Assembly (NCBI GenBank): GCA_903903735.1
Contig: CAIUZV010000267.1
Span: 16,440 to 80,439, forward strand
Direction: 5' to 3'
Origin: an uncultured beta proteobacterium
GTDB lineage: Bacteria > Pseudomonadota > Gammaproteobacteria > Burkholderiales > Burkholderiaceae_B
DNA length: 64,000 bases
Part shown: piece after piece, positions 30,163 through 38,217 of the stretch
Numbering within the stretch: the first letter of the stretch is position 1
Layout of the letters: the number at the start of each line of letters is the position of its first letter
Program-made: the position numbers and the translations under genes
The notes under the pieces: generated by a model
Seen by the model: the letters and a program-made list of their open reading frames with translations, nothing else
Databases searched by the model: none
What the model was told of the DNA's origin: nothing

Positions 30163-31289
30163 ATCCCGCCACCAACACACAACGGGCACAACCCAACATT
30201 ACGCCGATGTACCCCGGCATTCAGCAATCGGAAACTGATGACGGTCCCGATTTGCCGAAGGCCCCGCTCAACACCTTGCTTGGCTTCGACCTCGAGACCT
30301 ACCAGATCCCGCTCGACACGTTGATGCCCAGCAAACGCATTCCGGACGGGGTGATGAGCACCCGCAAGTACAAGCAGGTGGTCTCCTCCATCCACGAAAT
30401 CGGACTCATCGAACCCCTGTCTGTGATCCAGCATGACCCGGCCAAATCGGAATTCATCCTGCTCGATGGCCATTTGCGCGTCCTGGCCTTAAAGGACCTC
30501 GGCGTGCACGAAGCCCCCTGCTTGCTGGCCAAGGATGACGAAACCTACACCTACAACCATCGGATCAACCGGCTCTCCACCATCCAGGAGCACTACATGA
30601 TCCGCCGCGCCATCGATCGTGGCGTCAGCAAGGAACGTTTGGCCCGAGCCTTTGGCGTGAACCTGAGTTCCATCAATCGGCGTATCAATCTGCTCGAAGG
30701 CATTTGCCCGGACGCGATAGCCCGTCTGCAGGACAAGCAGTTCACGCCCGACGTGACGCGGGTGCTGCGCAACATGAAAGCCGCCCGGCAGGTGGAGGCG
30801 GTGGAACTGATGGTGGCGAGCAACACCATCACCGTGGCCCATGCCGACGCCTTGCTCAAGGCCACACCGCCAGAGCAGCGCACCGACTTCAAACCCTCGG
30901 AGCGTGACAAGCAACTGGCCCCCATCGAGCAGATCGTCAAACTGGAAAAGGAAATGAGTCAGGTCCAGACCCAGTACAAAGACGCCGAGGAAAACTACGG
31001 CTCCGACCTGCTCAACCTGGTGGTGGCCAAAGGCTACTTGACCAAGCTGCTCGGTAACGATGCCGTCAGAAGCTACATCACCCGGCACGAACCTGAAATC
31101 CTTGAGCATTTCGAATTGGTGGTGAATACGGTCAGCATGGAGGAGGCGGTGCAGCAGCAACTCGAGGCCGATGGCGAATTCGAAGAGGACCCCGACAGCA
31201 ACGACCAACCCACAGTAGAGAGCATGCCTACCAATTCCGAAAATGACAACGAAACCCTAGCCGCGGGAGACAGCACCGCCACCGAATAG
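30159..31289 (+). CDS. ParB/RepB-like plasmid partition family protein (second of two)
   Basis: The 376-residue protein has a ParB-type N-terminal domain ('YKQVVSSIHEIGLIEPLSVIQ', 'FILLDGHLRVLALKDLG') and the helix-turn-helix 'SKERLARAFGVNLSSINRRINLL'. Then comes the RepB C-terminal region ('FTPDVTRVLRNMKAARQVEAVELM'). The last 50 residues are acidic. The 'GHLRVLALK' loop replaces the usual GERR CTP motif. The gene overlaps its neighbour by 4 bases. Such pairs next to a serine recombinase recur in proteobacterial genomes as I remember them, with no established function. Confidence 0.85.
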   Translation: MNPATNTQRAQPNITPMYPGIQQSETDDGPDLPKAPLNTLLGFDLETYQIPLDTLMPSKRIPDGVMSTRKYKQVVSSIHEIGLIEPLSVIQHDPAKSEFILLDGHLRVLALKDLGVHEAPCLLAKDDETYTYNHRINRLSTIQEHYMIRRAIDRGVSKERLARAFGVNLSSINRRINLLEGICPDAIARLQDKQFTPDVTRVLRNMKAARQVEAVELMVASNTITVAHADALLKATPPEQRTDFKPSERDKQLAPIEQIVKLEKEMSQVQTQYKDAEENYGSDLLNLVVAKGYLTKLLGNDAVRSYITRHEPEILEHFELVVNTVSMEEAVQQQLEADGEFEEDPDSNDQPTVESMPTNSENDNETLAAGDSTATE

Positions 31290-31384
31290 AAAAGCCAGTT
31301 GAAATGACCGATGGAAATGTCATTGCCGAGCTGCACTACCGAGGGGTAAAATGCTAACAATAAAGATAACCTTCGGAGGTGGCG

Positions 31385-31882
31385 ATGCACTGGTATCTCG
31401 TTCATACCAAGCCCAGACAGGAAAAGTGCGCCCTGGACAACCTCCATCGGCAGGGTTATCAGTGCTATCTCCCGACTCTCCCCTCAGAAAAACTCCGCCA
31501 AGGGCTGCTGACGGTGGCAGACGAGCCCCTGTTTCCGCGCTACCTGTTCATCCGACTGGGCATGGGCGACACGGCCAAGAGTTGGGCGCCGATCCGTTCG
31601 ACCAAGGGCGTCAGTCGTCTGGTCAGCTTCGGGATCGAACCCGCGCGGGTGGATGATGGTCTGATCGAACTTTTGCGAACACAGGAAGCGTCGGTGCAGA
31701 CTGAGCCGGAGCGGCTGTTCAAGGCTGGCGAGCGCGTACGTCTGACAGAAGCACCGTTCGCTGGCATCGAAGGTATCTACCAAATGGCTGATGGCGAGCG
31801 TAGGGTCATGGTGCTGATCGAAATCCTGAGCAAGCCTGTGGCCGTGCGTGTCGCGCCGGTTAGTTTGCGTAAGGCGAGCTGA
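31385..31882 (+). CDS. rfaH: RfaH-type transcription antiterminator
   Basis: The 165-residue protein has the size and layout of RfaH: an NGN domain with 'WYLVHTKPRQEKCALDNLHRQGYQCYLP', 'PRYLFIRL' and 'PIRSTKGVSRLVSFG', then a KOW domain with 'TEAPFAGIEGIYQMADGERRVMVLIEIL'. It binds RNA polymerase paused at ops and prevents termination across long operons. ATG 31385 has GGAGG five bases upstream; the track start is a GTG two codons earlier. A perfect ops core sits 171 bases after its stop, at the head of the polysaccharide genes, so its target is almost certainly that operon. Confidence 0.92.
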   Translation: MHWYLVHTKPRQEKCALDNLHRQGYQCYLPTLPSEKLRQGLLTVADEPLFPRYLFIRLGMGDTAKSWAPIRSTKGVSRLVSFGIEPARVDDGLIELLRTQEASVQTEPERLFKAGERVRLTEAPFAGIEGIYQMADGERRVMVLIEILSKPVAVRVAPVSLRKAS

Positions 31883-32053
31883 CAAGCCCGCACCGTTTAT
31901 TGCCTGTTTGGCAAAAACCCTTCTCAAAGTCATGACGGTGTGGCACAATTCCGTTCGTCCGTCGAACTTGCGGCAGCACCTTTTGCCACACTTTATTGCT
32001 CCGGACCTCCTGCTAAAACCAGCTGACCGCGCTTGCTGATCGTGAAACGGCAT

Positions 32054-32065
32054 GGCGGTAGCGTG
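32054..32065 (+). promoter_or_regulatory. ops element (RfaH recruitment site)
   Basis: The sequence GGCGGTAGCGTG is identical over 12 bases to the ops core known from enterobacterial LPS, capsule and haemolysin operons, and is followed by C. It lies in the untranslated leader 11 bases before the TTG start of the MarR-type regulator and downstream of rfaH. RNA polymerase pauses here and exposes the non-template strand to RfaH. The promoter should lie between 31883 and 32053; I see no clear sigma-70 hexamers. Confidence 0.9.
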
Positions 32066-32076
32066 CCTGAATCACC

Positions 32077-32448
32077 TTGAGCCTCGTATCCCCACTTCAG
32101 AAATTGGCTGGTTTCCAAGAGGAAATCCAGTTCGAAGTTCTGCGCCGTTTGCATCAAACGCCCCAGGTAAGTCAGCGTGCGCTGGCCAAGGATCTGGGGG
32201 TGGGGCTTGGCACGATCAATTTCTGCTTTCAAGCCCTGGTTGAAAAGGGCCTGGTCAAGATGCAGAACTTCAGCCAGAGCAAGAACAAGCTGCGTTATGC
32301 CTATTTGCTCACGCCGGCCGGGATGGCTGAAAAATCCAAGCTGACGGCGGAGTTTCTTAAGCGCAAAGTCGCGGAGTATGAAACGCTGCAAGCCGAAATT
32401 GAGTCTTTGAAAGCTGAGATAAACTCCTCGAAGGGTAGCTCAGAGTGA
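32077..32448 (+). CDS. MarR family EPS-associated transcriptional regulator
   Basis: The 123-residue protein has a winged helix-turn-helix ('[37 protein letters not shown]') and a C-terminal coiled coil ('[17 protein letters not shown]'). It fits the EPS-associated MarR subfamily that sits at the head of exopolysaccharide loci in proteobacteria. The start is a TTG at 32077; no ATG or GTG with a better site is in frame. It overlaps ugd by 4 bases and is the first gene after the ops site, so it may autoregulate the locus. Confidence 0.8.
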   Translation: MSLVSPLQKLAGFQEEIQFEVLRRLHQTPQVSQRALAKDLGVGLGTINFCFQALVEKGLVKMQNFSQSKNKLRYAYLLTPAGMAEKSKLTAEFLKRKVAEYETLQAEIESLKAEINSSKGSSE

Positions 32449-33611
32449 AAATCGCCATTGCTGGCACCGGCTATGTTGGACTGTCGAATGGCGTGTTGCT
32501 GGCGCAGCACAGCGAAGTGGTTTGTCTGGACATCCTTGCCGAAAAGGTGGCGATGCTCAACCGCAGGGAGTCCCCGATCGAGGATGCAGAGATCGAAGAC
32601 TTTCTGAAGCACAAGCCTCTCAACTTCCGCGCCACGCTGGACAAGCAGGAAGCCTATGTTGGAGCCGACTACGTCATCATCGCCACGCCGACCGATTACG
32701 ACCCCGAGTCCAACTACTTCAATACCCGCTCGGTCGAAACGGTGATCCGCGATGTTTTAGCGATTAATCCGCAGGCCGTGATGGTCATCAAATCCACCGT
32801 GCCCGTCGGTTACACCGCCAAGACGCGCGCGGCCTTCGGTACTGACAACCTGATCTTCTCTCCCGAGTTCTTGCGCGAAGGGCGGGCGCTCTATGACAAC
32901 CTGCATCCCTCGCGCATTGTCCTCGGCGAGCGTTCGGAGCGGGCCGAGACCTTCGCCCGGCTGCTGCAGGATGGAGCTATCAAGCAAGATATCCCCGTGC
33001 TGTTCAGCGACAGCACCGAGGCAGAGGCCATCAAGCTCTTCGCCAATACCTACCTCGCCATGCGCGTGGCTTACTTCAACGAGCTCGATACCTACGCGGC
33101 GACGCATGGCCTCGATACCCGCCAGATCATCGAGGGCGTTAGCCTCGACCCGCGCATTGGCAACTTCTACAACAACCCCTCCTTCGGCTACGGCGGCTAC
33201 TGCCTGCCCAAGGACACCAAGCAGCTTCTGGCCAACTATCGCGATGTGCCTCAGAATCTGATTCACGCCATCGTCGAAGCCAACACCACGCGCAAGGACT
33301 TCATTGCCGCCGAGATCATCCGCCGCAACCCCAAGGTCGTCGGTGTCTATCGCCTGATCATGAAGGCCGGTTCGGACAACTTCCGCGCGTCGAGCATCCA
33401 GGGCATCATGAAGCGAATCAAGGCCAAGGGCATCGAAGTCATTGTTCACGAGCCTGTGCTAAAGGAGGTGGAGTTTTACAACTCTCGCGTGGAGAACGAC
33501 TTGGCGCGATTCAAACTCGAGGCCGACGTGATCATTGCTAATCGCAGTGCGTCAGCGCTTGCAGATGTCGGACATAAGGTGTTCACGCGCGATCTTTTCG
33601 GGGCGGACTAG
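32445..33611 (+). CDS. ugd: UDP-glucose 6-dehydrogenase
   Basis: The 388-residue enzyme oxidises UDP-glucose to UDP-glucuronate with two NAD+. It has the N-terminal Rossmann motif '[10 protein letters not shown]' and the catalytic cysteine in '[14 protein letters not shown]'. The central helix '[24 protein letters not shown]' is typical, and the length matches E. coli Ugd. It starts at GTG 32445, overlapping the MarR gene. The product can feed the UDP-xylose synthase at 48375. Confidence 0.95.
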   Translation: MKIAIAGTGYVGLSNGVLLAQHSEVVCLDILAEKVAMLNRRESPIEDAEIEDFLKHKPLNFRATLDKQEAYVGADYVIIATPTDYDPESNYFNTRSVETVIRDVLAINPQAVMVIKSTVPVGYTAKTRAAFGTDNLIFSPEFLREGRALYDNLHPSRIVLGERSERAETFARLLQDGAIKQDIPVLFSDSTEAEAIKLFANTYLAMRVAYFNELDTYAATHGLDTRQIIEGVSLDPRIGNFYNNPSFGYGGYCLPKDTKQLLANYRDVPQNLIHAIVEANTTRKDFIAAEIIRRNPKVVGVYRLIMKAGSDNFRASSIQGIMKRIKAKGIEVIVHEPVLKEVEFYNSRVENDLARFKLEADVIIANRSASALADVGHKVFTRDLFGAD

Positions 33612-34627
33612 TGAGTCGATTGTTAATTACGGGTGGGGCTGGCTATATCGGTAGCCATTCCGCTGTTGTGCTATCAAAGATAGGTCATCAAGTAGTCCTG
33701 TATGACAACTTATCCAACAGCAGTCGTGCCGCCCTTGAAAATCTAGACCAAATCGTTGGGCAGCACATGCCTTTTGTGAAGGGTGATGTGCGCAACACCG
33801 AGTTGCTCGCATCTACGCTTGCATCCCACAGCATTGATGCAGTCATTCATTTTGCTGGGCTTAAGTCAGTTGGTGAATCTACCGACAAACCGATTGACTA
33901 CTATGCCAACAACGTACAGGGCGCGATCAGCTTGCTTCAAGCCATGCAAATGCAAAGAGTCACGACATTAATTTTTAGCAGCAGTGCTACTGTTTACGGC
34001 AATCCGCAGTACCTCCCTCTTGATGAGACTCATCCAACCAGCGCCACCAATCCTTACGGCCGCAGCAAGCTTCAAATCGAAGAGATGTTGCGAGACGTTG
34101 CAAAATCAGACCCGAATTGGCGGATTGCATGTCTGCGCTATTTCAATCCGGTAGGGGCGCACGAAAGCAGCCTTATTGGCGAAAGTCCCACCGGCATACC
34201 CAATAACCTGATGCCCTATATTGTGCAAGTTGCTGCCGGCCAGCAAGCCACATTGAGCATTTTTGGTGACGATTACCCTACGCCTGATGGCACTGGTGTC
34301 AGGGACTACATCCATGTAATGGATGTGGCCGAGGGGCATGCTGCTGCATTGGATTTTTTGTCAAAAACCAATGGATGGCATGCTATCAATCTTGGAACAG
34401 GAAATGGTCGCAGCGTGCTTGAGATGGTCGATGCTTTTGAGAAGGCATCCGGCCGCAAAGTACCGTACAGAGTGGTAGCGCGCCGCGTGGGTGACGTAGC
34501 GGAGTGTTACGCCAATCCTCATAAATCTGATCAATTATTAGGCTGGAAGGCTGCACGTAATTTGGATGATATGTGCGCAAGTAGTTGGCAGTTTCATAAA
34601 GCGACTGGATTAGCAGTCTCTCAATAA
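33611..34627 (+). CDS. galE: UDP-glucose 4-epimerase
   Basis: The 338-residue SDR enzyme interconverts UDP-glucose and UDP-galactose. It has 'TGGAGYIGSH' for NAD binding, the catalytic 'YGRSK' and the GalE-type 'ACLRYFNPVGAHESSLIGE'. The length equals that of E. coli GalE. It starts at GTG 33611, whose first base is the last base of the ugd stop. Base composition falls along this gene towards the AT-rich block that follows, which may mark a junction of two sequence origins. Confidence 0.95.
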   Translation: MSRLLITGGAGYIGSHSAVVLSKIGHQVVLYDNLSNSSRAALENLDQIVGQHMPFVKGDVRNTELLASTLASHSIDAVIHFAGLKSVGESTDKPIDYYANNVQGAISLLQAMQMQRVTTLIFSSSATVYGNPQYLPLDETHPTSATNPYGRSKLQIEEMLRDVAKSDPNWRIACLRYFNPVGAHESSLIGESPTGIPNNLMPYIVQVAAGQQATLSIFGDDYPTPDGTGVRDYIHVMDVAEGHAAALDFLSKTNGWHAINLGTGNGRSVLEMVDAFEKASGRKVPYRVVARRVGDVAECYANPHKSDQLLGWKAARNLDDMCASSWQFHKATGLAVSQ

Positions 34628-34652
34628 TATTTAATGCATTGCTTGATCTGCA

Positions 34653-34682
34653 TTGAATCTAGTTAATTAAATAAATTATAAA
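34653..34682 (+). promoter_or_regulatory. Possible sigma-70 promoter in AT-rich gap
   Basis: TTGAAT (34653-34658) and TATAAA (34677-34682) are 18 bases apart in the gap between galE and the deacetylase gene. The stretch is so AT-rich that chance matches are likely. If real, the AT-rich block has its own promoter inside the ops-controlled unit. Confidence 0.25.
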
Positions 34683-34752
34683 TGTAAGTAAAGAGCAAAA
34701 ACATCTGGTAATTCATCCAAAAAAGATAAAAAAGTCAAATTCACCATTCATC

Positions 34753-35691
34753 ATGAATTCAAAAAATTATACCCATGCAATTATGTTTCATCATTTCCAT
34801 GGGTTAGGGCATCCGCAGGTTCAGGGATCAATATCTGGAGTTGAATTTGAAGAAATGCTTGATTGGCTCTCGAGCAGATTTACGATACTTTCAGCGCCCG
34901 TATACCTTGAAAAGCTTAAGAAAGAAAGCTTGCGTCCTACTGATATTTGTCTCAGCTTTGATGATGCGCTTCTTTGTCAAGCTGAGGTAGCGGTTACAGT
35001 TTTAAATAAACGTAATATACAGGCATTTTTCTTTGTATATTCGTCCCCGCTTGTTGGCAAACCCGACCCCCTAGAAATATACCGGTATTTTAGAACTGTT
35101 GAGTTTTCCGATATAGGTCAATTTTACAATGAGTTCTTCAAAGAGGCAGAGGGCTTGTATGACGAATCAATTTTTGCTGCGAAACAAAGCTATGATTCAA
35201 CGTCATACCTTAGCGCATTCCCGTTTTACAGCGAGAGCGACAAATGGTTCCGCTATCTGCGCGATCAAGTATTGGATAAAGAAAAATATGATTTTGTCAT
35301 GAACCGTTTGATGGATCGATATAGATTTAATCAAAAAGAGGCATCGACAAAACTTTGGATGAATGATGATCATATTAGGCGGCTAAGCGAAGCCGGTCAC
35401 ATTGTGGGGCTTCACTCATACTCCCATCCAACAATGATTCATAAGCTTTCGAAGGAGCGACAAGCTGAGGAGTACGTTGCAAATTTTGAACACCTTTCTT
35501 CGGTGCTGGGACATAATCCAATTGCGATGAGTCACCCCTGTGGAAATTATGGTGACGAAACATTAGATATATTAAAAAAAATGGGAATTGAGGTGGGTTT
35601 TCGTAGGGATAGTAGCGTAACGTCTATTACTTCTAATCTTGAGGTTCCAAGAGAAGATCATGCAAACATCTTGAGGCAGATGAAACAATGA
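34753..35691 (+). CDS. Polysaccharide deacetylase family protein (NodB homology)
   Basis: The 312-residue protein has the NodB signature: 'ICLSFDDALLCQAEVAVTVLNKR' for the catalytic aspartate pair and 'GLHSYSHPTM' for the metal-binding histidines. 'MSHPCGNYGDETLDIL' forms the last motif. Such enzymes remove N- or O-acetyl groups from sugars. A large insert (about residues 100-195) lies between the first two motifs. It has no signal peptide, so it may act in the cytosol on precursors. The gene is AT-rich and overlaps the formyltransferase-like gene (ATGA). Confidence 0.85.
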   Translation: MNSKNYTHAIMFHHFHGLGHPQVQGSISGVEFEEMLDWLSSRFTILSAPVYLEKLKKESLRPTDICLSFDDALLCQAEVAVTVLNKRNIQAFFFVYSSPLVGKPDPLEIYRYFRTVEFSDIGQFYNEFFKEAEGLYDESIFAAKQSYDSTSYLSAFPFYSESDKWFRYLRDQVLDKEKYDFVMNRLMDRYRFNQKEASTKLWMNDDHIRRLSEAGHIVGLHSYSHPTMIHKLSKERQAEEYVANFEHLSSVLGHNPIAMSHPCGNYGDETLDILKKMGIEVGFRRDSSVTSITSNLEVPREDHANILRQMKQ

Positions 35692-36482
35692 AAATAACAG
35701 TTTTTACCAGCAATCAACCTAGGCATATTGCGTTGATTAAGCGGCTTGCTGCAATCTCAACTCAGACGTTTGCTGTCCTCGAATGTAATACGGTGTTCCC
35801 GGGGGCGGTGGCTGACTTTATTAAAAAAACTGAAGTAATGCGGCAATATTTTGACAACGTAATGCGCGCTGAAAGATATTTTTATGGTGATATCGGCTTT
35901 CTCCCGAATAACGTTCAGACGGTTTCTGTAAAAAGTGGCGATCTGAGTCAACTGAGCAAAGATGTTCTTCTTGAGGCTCTCTCATCGGATTTGTATGTGG
36001 TTTTCGGGGCGAGCTACATTCGAGGTTGGCTTGTTGATTTTTTGGTTCAAAAAAAGGCAATCAACATTCATATGGGAGTGTCGCCATATTATCGCGGTGC
36101 TGCTTGCAACTTTTGGGCTCTGTTCGATCAAAAACCTGAATATGTAGGGGCTACTATACACCTCCTCTCAAAAGGGCTTGATAATGGCGAGATGCTTTAT
36201 CATGCGCTGCCTACCTTGGCTGATGAGGACCCCTTTCTCTTTAGTATGAAGGCTGTGGAGGCGGCACAGATTTCGTTAGTGGGAAGGATTGAGTCGGGGG
36301 ATTTATTCCGAATGAATGGAGTGCCACAGGATAAGAGTGTGGAATTAAGGTATACACGAAATTCAGACTTCACTGATGAGATTGTTGCTGAATTTTTTTC
36401 TTTGGGCTTGAGTAATGCGGCGTTGGCTGAGCAATTAAAAGAGTCAAGAGAATATTCTCTTATTTCACCATTCTATCTTTGA
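35688..36482 (+). CDS. Formyltransferase family protein, possibly sugar N-formyltransferase
   Basis: The 264-residue protein has the formyltransferase core 'AINIHMGVSPYYRGAACNFWAL', a variant of the N...HxSxLPxxRG motif that places Asn, His and an acidic residue at the active site. 'GATIHLLSKGLDNGEML' is the following conserved strand. These enzymes transfer a formyl group from N10-formyl-THF to an amine; in polysaccharide loci the acceptor is usually a nucleotide amino sugar. It pairs with the deacetylase gene by a 4-base overlap, suggesting deacetylation then formylation. The substrate is inferred. Confidence 0.75.
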   Translation: MKITVFTSNQPRHIALIKRLAAISTQTFAVLECNTVFPGAVADFIKKTEVMRQYFDNVMRAERYFYGDIGFLPNNVQTVSVKSGDLSQLSKDVLLEALSSDLYVVFGASYIRGWLVDFLVQKKAINIHMGVSPYYRGAACNFWALFDQKPEYVGATIHLLSKGLDNGEMLYHALPTLADEDPFLFSMKAVEAAQISLVGRIESGDLFRMNGVPQDKSVELRYTRNSDFTDEIVAEFFSLGLSNAALAEQLKESREYSLISPFYL

Positions 36483-36516
36483 GCAAAAAAATCTGAAACT
36501 TGGAAAGTTTAATGTA

Positions 36517-37455
36517 ATGATTGATTTAAATTTCAAATTTGTCGCATCCCATCGAGATGTGTATTTGCCCGCATTCCGTATTTTTTCAAGAAGGGTTAGT
36601 ATTTCGCACCTTCTCCCTAAAGTTTCAAGATTAATTAATAGGTATTTATATCGTTTAGGTGTCGCATCGTGCCTCAATCGCTACGATAATTCATTTACCG
36701 TTTACTCATCCCGTGCGGATAAAAAGCTTTATCATGGATTTGGAGAAAATGATCTTTTCATCAACTTTGGTTCCGGGGCATTTTTCCACAATAAATGGAA
36801 GAATTATGATTACCCAGGGCAGTCTATCTACTATAAGTGTTTGCAAGGTGCGGAGAGTCGCGACTTTTACGCAATAGACTTATGCGCTGATTCATTGGTC
36901 ATTCCGGAAAAAGATGCTTCTGTCTCATTAATTTATTGCTCGCATACGCTAGAGCATCTAGAGGAGGCTTCAGCGAAGCATTTTTTAAAAGAATGTCATC
37001 GAATACTTAGGCCAAACGGAGTCATGCGTATTGCATTGCCAAATACCAGAAACGATGCTTATTTTTACGACTGCTTGAGTCGACAATCGAAGTGTGTGGA
37101 AGAAATTAAGACTAATTATCTAATGAGCGCTGCCGGGCATATATTGTCTGATGCAAAACGCATTGCAAAACACGAGATAGAAGAGCTGTTTCGAATGGCA
37201 GATAACGAGAGCAAAAGGTTCTTTGAGATTATGAAGGAGAAAGATAAGTCTGCTTCAAAATTTGATGGCTCCAATCCGGAGCGGCATATTACCTACTGGG
37301 ATTTTGAGGGGCTGATGGCTATTGCGGAGAAGATTGGGTTTAAATTCTTGGCTCCTGTTTATCCGGGGGCATCAATGGCTGCGCCGTTTACAAATATTAA
37401 TGTTTTCGATAATACGGAACCGCATCAATCATTCTACGCAGAAATAGTGAAATAG
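36517..37455 (+). CDS. SAM-dependent methyltransferase
   Basis: The 312-residue protein has a class I methyltransferase core: 'DLFINFGSGAF' (SAM loop), then 'SLIYCSHTLEHLEEASAKHFLKECHRILRPNGVMRIALPN', typical of the methyltransf_11 family. It probably methylates a sugar or precursor for the surface glycan. The gene is AT-rich like the two before it. It has 34 bp upstream and a 57-bp gap to the CMP-sugar gene, where composition rises again. Confidence 0.8.
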   Translation: MIDLNFKFVASHRDVYLPAFRIFSRRVSISHLLPKVSRLINRYLYRLGVASCLNRYDNSFTVYSSRADKKLYHGFGENDLFINFGSGAFFHNKWKNYDYPGQSIYYKCLQGAESRDFYAIDLCADSLVIPEKDASVSLIYCSHTLEHLEEASAKHFLKECHRILRPNGVMRIALPNTRNDAYFYDCLSRQSKCVEEIKTNYLMSAAGHILSDAKRIAKHEIEELFRMADNESKRFFEIMKEKDKSASKFDGSNPERHITYWDFEGLMAIAEKIGFKFLAPVYPGASMAAPFTNINVFDNTEPHQSFYAEIVK

Positions 37456-37512
37456 GAATATGCAATTTAGTTGGGTGGGTCTACTATTTCGGCTTGATCA
37501 AGCTGCTGTCTC

Positions 37513-38217
37513 ATGATCAAAAATCATCCGGTGCTTGCTCTGATTCCCGCCCGAGGCGGCTCAAAGGGCATTCCGCGCAAGAACTTGACCCCAATCGGGG
37601 GGCGTCCGCTTGTTGCATGGACGTTGAAGGCTGCGATCGGCTCGCAATGCATCGACCAGGTCTGGCTGTCTTCGGATGACGTCGAGATCCTCGAAGTCGG
37701 GCGAGTGCTTGGTGCCCACACGCTGCTGCGTCCGTGCGCATTCGCAAACGATACGGCCAGCGCCATGGTGGTGGTCGAACATTTCTTGGGTTCATTACCG
37801 GACGAAGTGGCTAAGCTCGACCCCTTCATTGTCTATTTGCAGCCAACGTCTCCCTTGCGTACAGCAGCGCACCTCGACGCTGCTTTCGCGCAAATGGAAG
37901 CTCAAGGCGCCCACACGTTGATTAGCGTGGTCGCGGTGGAAACCTCACCCTTCAAGACCTTCAAGGTTGGCCGTGACGGTCGACTCCAGTCCTTGTTCGA
38001 CGAGCAGCTTTCGAATGCCCGCCGCCAAGACCTGCCCAAGACCTTTACTCCCAATGGGGCGATCTACATCTTTCAACGCTCCGAATTTCTCGCACACCGA
38101 GGCTTTCCATCGAACGGCAGCCTCCCATTTATCATGACCGCCGAGGACAGCATCGACCTCGACTCGCCGGACGACCTCAATCGCTTGACGCATATTCTGG
38201 AGAACTCACGTGGCTGA
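37513..38217 (+). CDS. CMP-nonulosonate cytidylyltransferase (NeuA/LegF family)
   Basis: The 234-residue enzyme activates a nonulosonic acid with CTP. The nucleotide-binding motif is 'LIPARGGSKGIPRKNLTPIGG', followed by 'VYLQPTSPLRTAAHLDAAF' and the late 'EDSIDLDSPDDL'. In this gene neighbourhood the substrate is likely legionaminic acid or a related sugar, but sialic or pseudaminic acid cannot be excluded by sequence. The stop overlaps the neuB-like GTG start. Confidence 0.85.
   Translation: MIKNHPVLALIPARGGSKGIPRKNLTPIGGRPLVAWTLKAAIGSQCIDQVWLSSDDVEILEVGRVLGAHTLLRPCAFANDTASAMVVVEHFLGSLPDEVAKLDPFIVYLQPTSPLRTAAHLDAAFAQMEAQGAHTLISVVAVETSPFKTFKVGRDGRLQSLFDEQLSNARRQDLPKTFTPNGAIYIFQRSEFLAHRGFPSNGSLPFIMTAEDSIDLDSPDDLNRLTHILENSRG

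Larger units (their letters stand above)
27598..31289 (+). mobile_element. Serine recombinase - ParB - RepB-like three-gene module
   Basis: Three consecutive rightward genes encode a large serine recombinase and two different ParB/RepB-type proteins, without any replication initiator or ParA ATPase. The set lies between two rfaH paralogues that belong to a different functional context. I see GAAATG motifs on both sides (27561, 31301, 31314) but no convincing terminal repeats, so the borders are those of the genes. It may be an integrated element; this is inference from gene content. Confidence 0.5.

Noticed and set aside
31941-31957. TGGCAC half of a sigma-54 promoter upstream of the EPS genes
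   Set aside because: The -12 TTGC element is absent at the required spacing.
32052-32243. 63-aa ORF starting at the ops site
   Set aside because: It overlaps the MarR-type regulator in another frame and has no domain.
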